Origin: CAZJJK01 sp964546285
GTDB taxonomy: Bacteria > Spirochaetota > Spirochaetia > Treponematales > Breznakiellaceae
Assembly (NCBI GenBank): GCA_964546285.1
Contig: CAZJJK010000059.1
Coordinates: 1 to 19,168 of the forward strand
Direction: 5' to 3'
DNA length: 19,168 bases
Made by a program: the position numbers and the translations under genes. Below are positions 7,459 to 14,837 of the stretch, one piece after another (the first letter of the stretch is position 1; every line of letters starts with the position of its first letter). The notes beneath the pieces were generated by a model. That model was not told the DNA's origin. It did no database searches and saw nothing but the letters and a program-made list of their open reading frames with translations.

Positions 7459-7737
7459 ATGGAATGGCGGGCTTCACACATTTTAGTTAAAGATAAGGCT
7501 CTGGCGGAAGATCTACTACGGCGTATCAAACAGGGGGCCGCTTTTGAAGCCTTAGCCAGGGAACATTCTACCTGTCCATCCAAATCATCCGGCGGCGATC
7601 TTGGCTGGTTTGGCAGCGGGAAAATGGTAGCGGCATTTGAATCCGCGGTTAAGCGGCTATCCGTCGGTTCTGTGGGTGATGTTGTTCAAACGCAATTTGG
7701 ATATCATTTGATTAAATTAACGGGCAAACGGGATTAA
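7459..7737 (+). CDS. ppiC: Parvulin-type peptidyl-prolyl cis-trans isomerase
   Basis: A single-domain parvulin of 92 residues, the same size as E. coli PpiC, that speeds cis-trans change at prolyl bonds. It has no signal peptide, so it should be cytoplasmic. The family pattern is complete: ASHILVK at the start, LAREHSTCPSKSSGGDLGWFGSGKMVAAFESAV in the middle and TQFGYHLIKL at the end. AAAGGAG precedes the ATG. It ends 5 bases before the HD-GYP gene, so the two are probably co-transcribed. A -10-like TATTAT lies near 7422 but the promoter is not clear. Confidence 0.93.
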   Translation: MEWRASHILVKDKALAEDLLRRIKQGAAFEALAREHSTCPSKSSGGDLGWFGSGKMVAAFESAVKRLSVGSVGDVVQTQFGYHLIKLTGKRD

Positions 7738-7742
7738 GCGGT

Positions 7743-8993
7743 ATGGGTAAGCGAGGCGCGACGGCCGAGCGGCGGGCTAATTTACAGCATATCATTAAAT
7801 TAGATTCAGAATTGAATCAGATTCAAGATTTGGACTTGCTTCTGGAGCGTATACTGCTTGAGGCAAGACGTGTTGTAAACGCGGACGCGGGATCAATATA
7901 CGAAAAAGAGGGCGATCATTTAGCCATAAAATACGCGCAGAACGATACAAAAAGGCGAGAGTTGCCGCCCGGGCAAAAGCTGATATATTCCATTTTTACT
8001 GTTCCTATCAGTGAAAATACCGTTTCAGGCTACTGCGCCCTGACTGGGCAAGTCGTTAACGTAAAAGATGTGTACAATGTTCCGGAATCCGCCCCCTATT
8101 CGTACAATACCTCATACGATAAAATTTCAGGATATAGGACAAAATCTGTCTTGAATGTTCCGCTGAAAACATCCGATGGAAGGCTTTTAGGCGTTATTCA
8201 AGTAATAAACGCTATATCCCAATCTGGGAACGTGATAGCCTTTGGCAAAAACGCGGAATTACTGATTTCGCATTTCGCCACCAACGCCTCTGTCGCGCTT
8301 CAGCGGGCGTATATGACCAGGGCAATGATACTTCGAATGATAAAAATGTCGGAATTGCGTGATCCTAAAGAAACAGGCGCTCATGTCAATCGAGTCGCCG
8401 GATATTCGGTAGAGATATATGACCGTTGGGCGTACCGTCGGGGAATAGCCGATGCCGAGAGGGAAAAAACTAAGGATACCTTTAAAATCGCCGCTATGTT
8501 GCATGATGTGGGAAAGGTGGCCATTTCCGATCTGATTTTGAAAAAACCCGCCCGTTTTACCGATGAGGAATACGCGATAATGCAAGCGCATACCTATTTT
8601 GGCGCTCGCTTGTTTGATGATCCCCAATCGGACCTGGATACGATAGCCGCTGATGTCGCTATGACTCACCATGAAAATTGGGATGGCACGGGGTATCCGG
8701 GCTGGATCGATCCACTTAGCTGTGAGGTTCTTAAAGCCGGGCCCGATGGAAAACCCTTGGGTAGAAAGGGCGAGGAGATACCCTTAGCCGGTCGCATAGT
8801 GGCTTTAGCCGATGTCTATGACGCCTTATCGTCAAAACGCGTCTATAAGCAGGCTTGGTCAGAAGCTGACGTGCTTGCTGAGGTTAAGAAATTATCGGGA
8901 TCAAAGTTTGATCCCGAGATCGTTGACGTATTCTTTGATATTTTGCCGAGTATTAAGCAGATTCGCGATCTTTATCCTGAACAAGCGGAATAA
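7743..8993 (+). CDS. GAF and HD-GYP domain cyclic-di-GMP phosphodiesterase
   Basis: A 416-residue cytoplasmic protein that should break down the second messenger cyclic-di-GMP. A GAF sensor (about 25-190) is followed by an HD-GYP domain (about 205-400). The catalytic set is complete: EXGAH with His214, the HD pair His254-Asp255 followed by Gly-Lys (HDVGK), His283, His309-His310, the HHENWDGTGYP signature (309-319) and DVYDAL (357-362). No membrane segment is seen, so the signal is probably a small cytoplasmic ligand or redox cue sensed by GAF. It starts 5 bases after ppiC with only a weak ribosome site, which suggests translational coupling. The target process, for example motility or surface change, cannot be told from the sequence. 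Confidence 0.92.
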   Translation: MGKRGATAERRANLQHIIKLDSELNQIQDLDLLLERILLEARRVVNADAGSIYEKEGDHLAIKYAQNDTKRRELPPGQKLIYSIFTVPISENTVSGYCALTGQVVNVKDVYNVPESAPYSYNTSYDKISGYRTKSVLNVPLKTSDGRLLGVIQVINAISQSGNVIAFGKNAELLISHFATNASVALQRAYMTRAMILRMIKMSELRDPKETGAHVNRVAGYSVEIYDRWAYRRGIADAEREKTKDTFKIAAMLHDVGKVAISDLILKKPARFTDEEYAIMQAHTYFGARLFDDPQSDLDTIAADVAMTHHENWDGTGYPGWIDPLSCEVLKAGPDGKPLGRKGEEIPLAGRIVALADVYDALSSKRVYKQAWSEADVLAEVKKLSGSKFDPEIVDVFFDILPSIKQIRDLYPEQAE

Positions 8994-9023
8994 AATCGAT
9001 ATAGCCGGCCGCGCGCTGTATCG
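8989..9023 (-). terminator. Terminator of the manA-UPF0178 genes (minus strand)
   Basis: CGATATAGC (8997-9005) pairs with GCTGTATCG (9015-9023) with one G-U pair, closing a G/C-rich loop. Read on the minus strand it is followed by ATTTTATT (8996-8989). It lies between convergent genes and may also slow plus-strand transcription. Confidence 0.6.
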
Positions 9024-9029
9024 GTCAGT

Positions 9030-9359
9030 TTAGCTCAATACCGAACGCGATAAACGCGCTAATTCACGGTCAAAGATATCCGCGAAACGTTTAAGAGCGC
9101 GGGCATCATAGCCGCGGTCTCTGGTCGCTTCCAAACCGTTTCGCGCCAAAGCTACCGTAAAATTCCGTAAAGACAAACGTTCATTTATATTTTCCTCAGT
9201 GTAATGGGTGCCTCTGTCATTGATGGTCGTTACCTCTTTTAGCACCAAACGCTGGGCTAAGGGTACATCTCTAGTTACCGCCAAATCTCCCTTTTCCGCT
9301 TCGGAAACTATATAATCATCGGCGGCGTCAGGCCCTTCTGGACAAAGCCGGAAATGGAC
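9030..9359 (-). CDS. UPF0178 (YaiI/YqxD) family protein, N-terminus lost in gap
   Basis: The visible C-terminal part of about 110 residues matches the UPF0178/DUF188 family, small proteins of about 150 residues with a PIN-like nuclease fold and no firmly established role. Clear family segments are ADDYIVSEAEKGDLAVTRDVPLAQRLV, INDRGTHYTEENINERLSLRNF and the final DRELARL. About 40-50 N-terminal residues, including the expected first metal-binding Asp region, fall in the 100-N run. It is in a different frame from manA, so the two are separate genes despite an apparent continuous frame through the Ns. Confidence 0.85.
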   Translation of the reverse strand, partial: VHFRLCPEGPDAADDYIVSEAEKGDLAVTRDVPLAQRLVLKEVTTINDRGTHYTEENINERLSLRNFTVALARNGLEATRDRGYDARALKRFADIFDRELARLSRSVLS

Positions 9360-9459
9360 NNNNNNNNNNNNNNNNNNNNNNNNNNNNNNNNNNNNNNNNN
9401 NNNNNNNNNNNNNNNNNNNNNNNNNNNNNNNNNNNNNNNNNNNNNNNNNNNNNNNNNNN
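9360..9459. other. Assembly gap (100 N)
   Basis: Exactly 100 N, the usual placeholder for a scaffold join of unknown size. It removes the end of manA (roughly 30-40 codons) and the start of the UPF0178 gene (roughly 40-50 codons), so the true missing length is probably above 200 bases. Confidence 0.95.
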
Positions 9460-10533
9460 AACGCCATCAACCACAAGGACTATAAGGGGGCGGCCTTCTG
9501 GCAGCTTAATTATTTCAGTATCTGAATAAAGCTTGACTGACAGTAGTGAAAATTCATCGCAATCCACTGGAAAAAAATCAGGCCCTGAAACGCTTTTTAC
9601 CGCGGAGAGGAGTTCGGGCCGGTATGGCTCAAAAAGCAAGGTTCGCGCTAGTTCTTCAGGATCGATATGTTTAGTCGTCAGTCCACCACGTAAGACATTA
9701 TCGGAATTCGCCATCAATTCAACGCCGACGCCCTCTATATAAGAATGGAAGATGCCTGCCGGTAAAAAGATAGCTTGGCCTGGTTCCAAGGTGAGGGTAT
9801 TTAGGTAGAGCGGGGAAATTATAGCGGGGTCTCCCGGATGAAGGCTGGAGAGGGTTTCTACAATACGCCAAATAGACGCGCGGCCTGGATCGTCGGAAGC
9901 AAGGTAGCGGGCGCGGCGTAAAGCGTAAGCTTCTAGCAGAGCCCGTTCCGATATTGAAAGAGCGAATAGGCCGCGGACTAAATCTTCCAGAGGTTTTTTT
10001 GAATCGCGCAGTTTAAGGTAGAGAGACCGAAGAATTGGCGCGTCAAACGCGTCTAGTAGTTCAAAGATTTCGTGAGGCGCGCGAAAACCGCACATAGCTT
10101 TAAACGGCGTCAAAGCGCAGAGTATTTCGGGTTTATGGTTCTTATCATGGAAATTTCTTTTTTGATCGTTGATATCGATGCCGGCTTCGTTTTCTCGCCG
10201 CCAGCCGTCAATGGCTTGCCTGGTGTTTGGATGGACTTGAATGGATAAGGGTTTAGCCGCCGCTAAAACCTTGAATAAATAGGGTAAACCGCCGAAGCGA
10301 GCACTTATTTCCTGTCCGAGAAAGGCTTCTGGATCACTGGCGATAAGGTCATTCAGCTTTAATTCCGATTCGCGACTTATAGCGATAGAAGGGTCATTCG
10401 GGTGGGCGCCCATCCATAATTCCGCGTAAGGACCGCCATCGGTATTGGATAAGGATAGCAAACGGGGAATTTCAGTCAATGATCCCCAGGCGTATCGCTT
10501 TAGACTGTTGCGTAATCGAAATAGGGTGAACAT
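9460..10533 (-). CDS. manA: Mannose-6-phosphate isomerase, class I, C-terminus lost in gap
   Basis: This zinc enzyme interconverts mannose-6-phosphate and fructose-6-phosphate, linking mannose use or mannosylated surface sugars to glycolysis. The visible 358 residues carry the type I signature: SIQVHPN (zinc ligands Gln99 and His101), HDKNHKPE (Glu136), LPAGIFHSYIEG with the third zinc-binding His, and ANSDNVLRGGLTTKHID. The family is about 390 residues, so some 30-40 are hidden in the gap. I chose the ATG at 10533; a TTG two codons earlier (10539) is also open. There is no ribosome site. A TATAAT (10550-10545 on the minus strand) lies only 12 bases before the ATG, so the leader would be extremely short. 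A separate promoter from zapA is therefore likely. Confidence 0.93.
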
Positions 10534-10597
10534 AAACAAACTGTATTATATAAGCGATGAGAGAGCAAGCGGGGTCTTTGGCTTATATGAAGGGTTC

Positions 10598-10885
10598 TTA
10601 AGGGCTTAAAGCTTCATCAATTCGAGCGATAAGGTCCAAGGTTAGGCGTTCCGCTTCCGTTTCATCAAGCGAAACGCCATGTTTAGCTTTCTCAGCCTCA
10701 TCGCTGACGATTATTCCGGCTAAAATAGCGAGTTTAAGGCTGTCGCTTAATCCAGTGGATGACCGCGCTTCTTCTATCGCCCGGCGGTAGCGTTCTACGA
10801 CAAGTCTTAGGTAAAGCGGGTCTTCATCGGCCTGAATGACGAATGACGTGCCAAGCAGGTCAATTCTCAAGCCAGTGTTGGACAT
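10598..10885 (-). CDS. zapA: Cell division protein ZapA
   Basis: ZapA binds and bundles FtsZ filaments at the division site. The 95-residue product has the short family layout: a globular N-terminal part beginning IDLLGTSFVIQADEDPLYLRLVV, then a long helix expected to form a dimeric coiled coil. It starts 6 bases after the stop of the coiled-coil gene upstream, at the end of the infC-rpmI-rplT run. In several other bacteria zapA also lies near the infC/rplT/pheST region, which supports the call. Sequence identity in this family is generally low. Confidence 0.85.
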   Translation of the reverse strand: MSNTGLRIDLLGTSFVIQADEDPLYLRLVVERYRRAIEEARSSTGLSDSLKLAILAGIIVSDEAEKAKHGVSLDETEAERLTLDLIARIDEALSP

Positions 10886-10891
10886 AGGCGT

Positions 10892-11374
10892 TCAGAAAAT
10901 ATCGAGCTCGGCGACATGGCCGCCGGTCCCATCTTCTTCATCTAACGTGTTTTCCTCAGGCTCGCCGTTCTCTTGCGGAAGCTCTTCATGGAGGTCCGGT
11001 GACTCGGAGACGTTTTCCTCCGTTTCTTCCTGTTCGGCGTCGTTATTCTCGGAAGAAGGCCCTTCGTTAACTGAGCTTTCAGTTTGCGCGCTATTGTCCG
11101 CCGATTCAGCGTCCTCGTCTTCGCGCTGGCTTAAACCCCGTTCAATAGCGTCCTCAAACTGATTGAGCCGATCCAGGGCGGATAAAATACTTGTTTCTAT
11201 CCTGCCCTGATCATCACGGAAGGCTTTAATAAGCACCTCAAGCTCGTCGATCCGCCGCTTATACCCATCAAGTTTGGTTCTAAGAACCTTATTCTCATCG
11301 GATAATAGCTTTACGAAATCCAAGGCCTTTGAAACCTTGCTTTCAAGCAACTTAACTTGCTCGAGGCTTATCAT
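10892..11374 (-). CDS. Coiled-coil protein with acidic tail, possibly ZapB-like
   Basis: A 160-residue soluble protein in two parts. Residues 1-80 form a heptad-rich coiled coil (SLEQVKLLESKVSKALDFV onward). Residues 81-150 form a very acidic, Ser/Glu/Asp-rich and probably disordered tail, and the end is the hydrophobic-acidic VAELDIF. The start codon is one base after the rplT stop, with GGAGCG as ribosome site inside rplT, so it is coupled to the ribosomal operon. Its place directly before zapA suggests a partner of ZapA or FtsZ, comparable to ZapB, but the likeness rests on context and coiled-coil form, not on a clear motif. The C-terminal peptide could be a docking tail; that is inference. 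Confidence 0.7.
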   Translation of the reverse strand: MISLEQVKLLESKVSKALDFVKLLSDENKVLRTKLDGYKRRIDELEVLIKAFRDDQGRIETSILSALDRLNQFEDAIERGLSQREDEDAESADNSAQTESSVNEGPSSENNDAEQEETEENVSESPDLHEELPQENGEPEENTLDEEDGTGGHVAELDIF

Positions 11375-11375
11375 G

Positions 11376-11735
11376 TTACGCTCCTAGAGCGGCTTTCGCT
11401 TTATCAACGATCGCCAAAAAAGCGCTTTTATCTTCTATAGCCAACCACGCCAGTGATTTCCGATCAATGATGATTCCGGCTTTATTCATGCCAGCCACAA
11501 AACGGGAATAAGGCAAACCAGCCTCACGACAAACGGCATTAATGCGAATGATCCAAAGACGGCGAAAATCCGCTTTGCGATCCTTCCTGTCACGATAGGC
11601 ATAGGATAGAGCCTTAGTAACAGCGTCTTTTGCGACTTTATAGTTAGAATGCCGGCGACCCCAATAGCCCTTAGCCAGCTTGAGTATTTTTTTACGGTGT
11701 TCCTTTCTTTTGGTACCGTCGACAGCTCGTGACAT
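11376..11735 (-). CDS. rplT: 50S ribosomal protein L20
   Basis: The 119-residue product matches L20 over its whole length: a basic N-terminal extension (RKEHRKKILKLAKGYWGRRHSNYKVA) followed by the globular part (RLWIIRINAVCREAGLPYSRFVAGMNKAGI). L20 binds 23S rRNA early in assembly of the large subunit, and in E. coli and Bacillus it also represses its own operon through an mRNA leader. It lies third in infC-rpmI-rplT, 14 bases after rpmI. Confidence 0.98.
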   Translation of the reverse strand: MSRAVDGTKRKEHRKKILKLAKGYWGRRHSNYKVAKDAVTKALSYAYRDRKDRKADFRRLWIIRINAVCREAGLPYSRFVAGMNKAGIIIDRKSLAWLAIEDKSAFLAIVDKAKAALGA

Positions 11736-11749
11736 TGAAGACTCCTTAG

Positions 11750-11950
11750 TTAACCGTAGGGAAGAAGTTTCTTGCGGATGACCGGTACGTTATCGCTAGA
11801 TAAAATGCCGGCATGCCGGAGCGAGCGTTTGCGCTTGCTCGTTTTTTTGGTAAGGATATGCCTGAGATTCATTTTCTTGTACTTAACCTTACCGGATCCG
11901 GTGAACGAATAGCGCTTGGCGGCGCTTTTCTTAGTTTTCATTTTAGGCAT
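11750..11950 (-). CDS. rpmI: 50S ribosomal protein L35
   Basis: A 66-residue, very basic protein with the L35 pattern MPKMKTKKSAAKRYSFTGSG at its start and RHAGILSSDNVPVIRKKLLPYG-type end. It belongs to the large ribosomal subunit. It lies 16 bases after infC and 14 before rplT in the usual order. Confidence 0.98.
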   Translation of the reverse strand: MPKMKTKKSAAKRYSFTGSGKVKYKKMNLRHILTKKTSKRKRSLRHAGILSSDNVPVIRKKLLPYG

Positions 11951-11966
11951 AGTGCCATCCCTCTCG

Positions 11967-12485
11967 CTATTTCTTGGTTTTAGGGCTCAGTATCATGGAC
12001 ATAAATCGACCTTCCATTATAGGAGCTCTGTCCATAGCGTATTCACCCTCAATCCGTTTAAGGACATCCTTAAGGACATCCAGCCCGAGTTCAGTATGGG
12101 CAAGTTCGCGTCCGCGGAAACGGATCGTTACTTTTACCTTGTTGCCTTCGGCCAGGAATTCGCGGACGTGCTTCGATTTAAAATCCAGATCGTGATCATC
12201 TATCTTAGGTTGCATCCGGATTTCTTTCAATTTAAGAAGTTTTTGCTTCTTTTTGGTGTCACGAAGCTTCTTTTCGTTCTCGAACTTGAATTTGCCATAG
12301 TTTAGCATCTTGCACACCGGCGGCAGCGCTTGCGGCGCTATTTCCACCAAGTCTAAAGCTTTCTCTTTGGCCATCCTGAGCGCTTCCAAGGTAGGAACGA
12401 TGCCAAGCTGTTCGCCGGCGTCGCCAATCAAACGTACCTCGCGCACGCGGATCTGTTCGTTGATCCGTAATTCCTTATCCGCCAA
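11967..12485 (-). CDS. infC: Translation initiation factor IF-3
   Basis: IF-3 binds the 30S subunit, keeps it apart from 50S and checks start-codon pairing. The 172-residue product has both domains: an N-terminal half (RINEQIRVREVRLIGDAGEQLGI, with CKMLNYGKFKFE at the linker) and a C-terminal half (KEIRMQPKIDDHDLDFK, VTIRFRGRELAH). The start is TTG (12485-12483), with a strong Shine-Dalgarno GAGGAGG at 12496-12490. A non-AUG start in infC is common, and in E. coli the AUU start lets IF-3 repress itself; a similar brake here is inference, as UUG is a milder case. It leads the infC-rpmI-rplT-coiled coil-zapA operon. Confidence 0.98.
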   Translation of the reverse strand: MADKELRINEQIRVREVRLIGDAGEQLGIVPTLEALRMAKEKALDLVEIAPQALPPVCKMLNYGKFKFENEKKLRDTKKKQKLLKLKEIRMQPKIDDHDLDFKSKHVREFLAEGNKVKVTIRFRGRELAHTELGLDVLKDVLKRIEGEYAMDRAPIMEGRFMSMILSPKTKK

Positions 12486-12542
12486 CTGACCTCCTCGTAA
12501 TCGTCAGCGCAACGGGGCTAGCGCCGACAACTTAGCGCTGAC
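12486..12542 (-). promoter_or_regulatory. infC leader with competing pairings
   Basis: In the minus-strand transcript GTCAGCGC (12542-12535) can pair with GCGCTGAC (12510-12503). The same CTGAC can instead pair with GTCAG (12490-12486), which overlaps the end of the Shine-Dalgarno and abuts the TTG start. The two pairings exclude each other. The first arm is only in the RNA if transcription starts upstream of 12542, which the best promoter does not predict. Confidence 0.35.
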
Positions 12543-12570
12543 TATACCAAAGGTATACCCAGAATGTCCA
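12541..12570 (-). promoter_or_regulatory. Sigma-70-type promoter of the infC operon
   Basis: On the minus strand TGGACA (12570-12565) and TATAGT (12546-12541) are separated by 18 bases. Transcription would start near 12534, giving a leader of about 48 bases before the TTG start. Confidence 0.55.
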
Positions 12571-12599
12571 GGGCCGGTATCGAAATACGTCCGGCGCGC

Positions 12600-12628
12600 T
12601 TGTCCCTGTCCGCGCCCGCGGCTACTAT
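12600..12628 (+). promoter_or_regulatory. Sigma-70-type promoter of the RluA-type gene
   Basis: TTGTCC (12600-12605) and TACTAT (12623-12628) are 17 bases apart. The expected start, 7 bases past the -10 box, is the A of the ATG at 12635, so the mRNA may have no leader. Confidence 0.5.
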
Positions 12629-12634
12629 GGCCGT

Positions 12635-13444
12635 ATGTGTGATCACGCCGAACCCTTTATCGTCGCCGAAGAAACTGAATATCTTGTTGTATATAAGCCG
12701 CGGCGCTATCATTCAGCGCCTTTAGAGGGCCGGGTTGATGATTCTTTACTCCTTTGGTGCGCCGCTCAGTACCCTGAAAGTGTCACACTCCTTGGAAAGA
12801 AGAAGGGTGAAGGCGGTTTAGTTCATCGTTTGGACTTCGATACCGCCGGATTGGTGCTTATAGCCAGAAATCAAGCGTTCCTTGACTGGATAAATAGCGA
12901 ACAAGCGGCTGGTCGCTTTTTAAAGGAATATCGCGCGGTTTGTGGACGATCAAACGCGCTTCCGCCGGGGTTCCCGCCTATCATCATGATTGATTCCTTT
13001 CCAAACGTGCTTGAAAGCGGTTTCCGCGCGTACGGTCCGGGTCGGCGTTCTGTTCGGCCTGTCCAAATGATCGCGGAAAAGGGGCGCTGGAGCTCCGTTC
13101 AGGAGATGGGGCGGCGGAAAGTAGCTTTGGATAGAGGCGAACCATACCGTACCGAGCTTCTGTCTGTTGAGCAAGAAGAGGAGCGTCTTTCTTTTTCTGT
13201 CCGCTTGCGGCGCGGTTTCCGTCATCAGATACGTTGTCATCTTGCCTGGCTTGGTTATCCCATCCTTGGCGATACGCTTTATGGGCTAGAGAGCGAGACG
13301 GCGGCTATAAAAGAACGATATCCCGACCTTCTGCTATGCGCCAACGTTTTGGAATTTCGGGAATCGTCTGAGGGTCGTTTAGTTCGAATTTCCCTTGACA
13401 GCCTTAATAACGATGGCGGAAAGATAAAAGGAACCCGCGGCTAG
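12635..13444 (+). CDS. RluA-family RNA pseudouridine synthase
   Basis: This enzyme converts chosen uridines in rRNA or tRNA to pseudouridine. The 269-residue product is a stand-alone catalytic domain without the S4 RNA-binding domain. The catalytic motif is HRLDFDTAG (64-72) with Asp67 as nucleophile; the second Arg of the usual HRLDRxTSG is Phe. The RluA-type C-terminal block GFRHQIRCHLAWLGYPILGD is intact, so it should be active. The exact RNA target cannot be told. No ribosome site precedes the ATG, while a promoter would start the mRNA on it. The last 66 bases overlap the end of folC, which runs the other way; the final 12 residues or so look like a non-domain tail read into folC. Confidence 0.92.
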   Translation: MCDHAEPFIVAEETEYLVVYKPRRYHSAPLEGRVDDSLLLWCAAQYPESVTLLGKKKGEGGLVHRLDFDTAGLVLIARNQAFLDWINSEQAAGRFLKEYRAVCGRSNALPPGFPPIIMIDSFPNVLESGFRAYGPGRRSVRPVQMIAEKGRWSSVQEMGRRKVALDRGEPYRTELLSVEQEEERLSFSVRLRRGFRHQIRCHLAWLGYPILGDTLYGLESETAAIKERYPDLLLCANVLEFRESSEGRLVRISLDSLNNDGGKIKGTRG

Positions 13445-14743
13445 CAGGGGAAGCCGCTCTTCTTCCGCTGTTTTGATAGACTCGGCGACGGCCGCGCTGG
13501 TATCGCTAATAAGCGAGGCTTCTATTCCCATAGCCGTGAAAACCTGGAAGGCCTTCTCAGGGTCACTGGCTTTAAAAGAACCAGGGCTTGTCACGAAAAC
13601 TCGGGAAAAAGCCGTCGCCGCGGCGGCCGCCATAGCTGTCACGGCCTTATCAGCGGCGCAAGCGAATAATAGAACGCCGCCTCTGCCGTAAAGGCGAGTG
13701 AATAAAGTTACGCAGAGTTGGAAAGAACGCGGCGTATGCGCGCCGTCAACGATCAACGGCGGATTATTTCTAAGCCGCTGAAAACGAGCCGGTAATTCCG
13801 CCGCGGCTAGGCCCGCGCTAATAGCCCGGTCGTCGATATAAGGAAAGGCGAGACGGACAGCCAGGGCCGCGATGGCGGCGTTAGCCGCTTGAATTTCGCC
13901 TATAAGGCGAAGCCGGAAGTGGAGCGGGCGCGCGAACAATTTTTTATTTGGAAATACGATAAAGGCTTCGGTCCCTTCTGTGTCAACTTGGATGTTTTCT
14001 AAACGCGCTTCTTTAGGGAAATAATGGAAGCTGGATTCTTTTTCTCTGGCGAAACGACGGATACGCGTCAGCGCTTCAGGCGTCTGCTCGGCGCAGAGGC
14101 AAGGAACGCCCCGTTTGATAATGCCGGCCTTTTCTCCCGCTATCGCTTTTATGGTTGATCCCAGTATATCGGTATGCTCTAGTTCTATGGGCATGATTAC
14201 CGCGAGTAGAGGAGTCAGAATATTAGTCGCGTCAAGTCTGCCGCCCAGTCCCACTTCCACAACTCCAGCCTTGATTTTCGCTTGGCGGCAACATAAAAAG
14301 TAGAAAAGGGTAGCCAGCTCAAAAAAAGTAGGCTCTGAGGGAGAACCTTTAGGAATGGCGGCGCTTAATGTTGATGAACGATAGCGCTGAACCAAAGCAC
14401 GTAATTCTTCGCCGGCGGCGGCATATATCGTTTCGGGGAAAGGTCCCAAGGGCTGGGAGCAGCGCTCTCTAAAATCACTGACATGAGGCGAAAGGTAGCG
14501 GGCGCTTGGTATCCCCGCCGCTTCCAATATAGATGCGATCATGACGCATAAAGACCCCTTGCCCTTGGAGCCAGCGATATGGACAGACGGAACGGCTTCT
14601 TCTGGGTGGCCGGCGATTTCCGCTAATAGTCGCATACGATCCAGCTTATAGTGGATATCGCTTCTCGCGCGTTCTAAATTGATAAAACCGGACAGCCAGG
14701 CGTAAACGTCGTCAGCGTCGCGAAACATATCGATTTGGCTCAT
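13379..14743 (-). CDS. folC: Folylpolyglutamate synthase / dihydrofolate synthase
   Basis: FolC joins glutamate to dihydropteroate and adds further glutamates to folates, keeping one-carbon cofactors in the cell. The 454-residue product is of normal size and carries the Mur-ligase-like ATP site GSKGKGS (58-64), YLSPHVSDFRER (83-94), EVGLGGRLDATN, the ELEHTDILGSTIKAIAGEKAGIIK block and IVDGAHTP in the C-terminal domain. An AGGGG ribosome site lies 4 bases before the ATG. Its 3' end overlaps the RluA-type gene tail to tail by 66 bases, with no terminator between them. Whether it has both enzyme activities cannot be settled from sequence. Confidence 0.96.
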   Translation of the reverse strand: MSQIDMFRDADDVYAWLSGFINLERARSDIHYKLDRMRLLAEIAGHPEEAVPSVHIAGSKGKGSLCVMIASILEAAGIPSARYLSPHVSDFRERCSQPLGPFPETIYAAAGEELRALVQRYRSSTLSAAIPKGSPSEPTFFELATLFYFLCCRQAKIKAGVVEVGLGGRLDATNILTPLLAVIMPIELEHTDILGSTIKAIAGEKAGIIKRGVPCLCAEQTPEALTRIRRFAREKESSFHYFPKEARLENIQVDTEGTEAFIVFPNKKLFARPLHFRLRLIGEIQAANAAIAALAVRLAFPYIDDRAISAGLAAAELPARFQRLRNNPPLIVDGAHTPRSFQLCVTLFTRLYGRGGVLLFACAADKAVTAMAAAAATAFSRVFVTSPGSFKASDPEKAFQVFTAMGIEASLISDTSAAVAESIKTAEEERLPLLAAGSFYLSAIVIKAVKGNSN

Positions 14744-14762
14744 AGGCCCCTAGTGAAGCATG

Positions 14763-14799
14763 AAGGCCTTTCCCGCGCAAGAGCGGGTTTGGCTTTTTT
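14763..14799 (+). terminator. Terminator-like hairpin just before the murC promoter
   Basis: CCCGC (14772-14776) pairs with GCGGG (14783-14787). After a 3x3 T-T internal loop, AAGGCC (14763-14768) pairs with GGCTTT (14791-14796, one G-T). TTTTTT follows at 14794-14799. It lies inside the first 40 bases of the longer murC frame, which argues against a start at 14760. It would stop plus-strand transcription arriving antisense through folC. Confidence 0.55.
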
Positions 14800-14802
14800 C
14801 CG

Positions 14803-14831
14803 TTGCCAAAGAAGCGGCCTTAGGCTACCAT
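14803..14831 (+). promoter_or_regulatory. Sigma-70-type promoter of murC
   Basis: TTGCCA (14803-14808) and TACCAT (14826-14831) are 17 bases apart. The expected start is 14838, the A of the ATG chosen for murC, so this mRNA too may be leaderless. Confidence 0.45.
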
Positions 14832-14837
14832 CGGACC

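Noticed and set aside
9328..9476. manA and UPF0178 frames running through the first gap
   Set aside because: The extensions across the N run are out of frame with the real genes on the other side; the residues there have no family likeness.
14760..14837. Upstream ATG start for murC
   Set aside because: The extra 26 residues do not match the family, and the stretch contains a terminator-like hairpin and the likely promoter.
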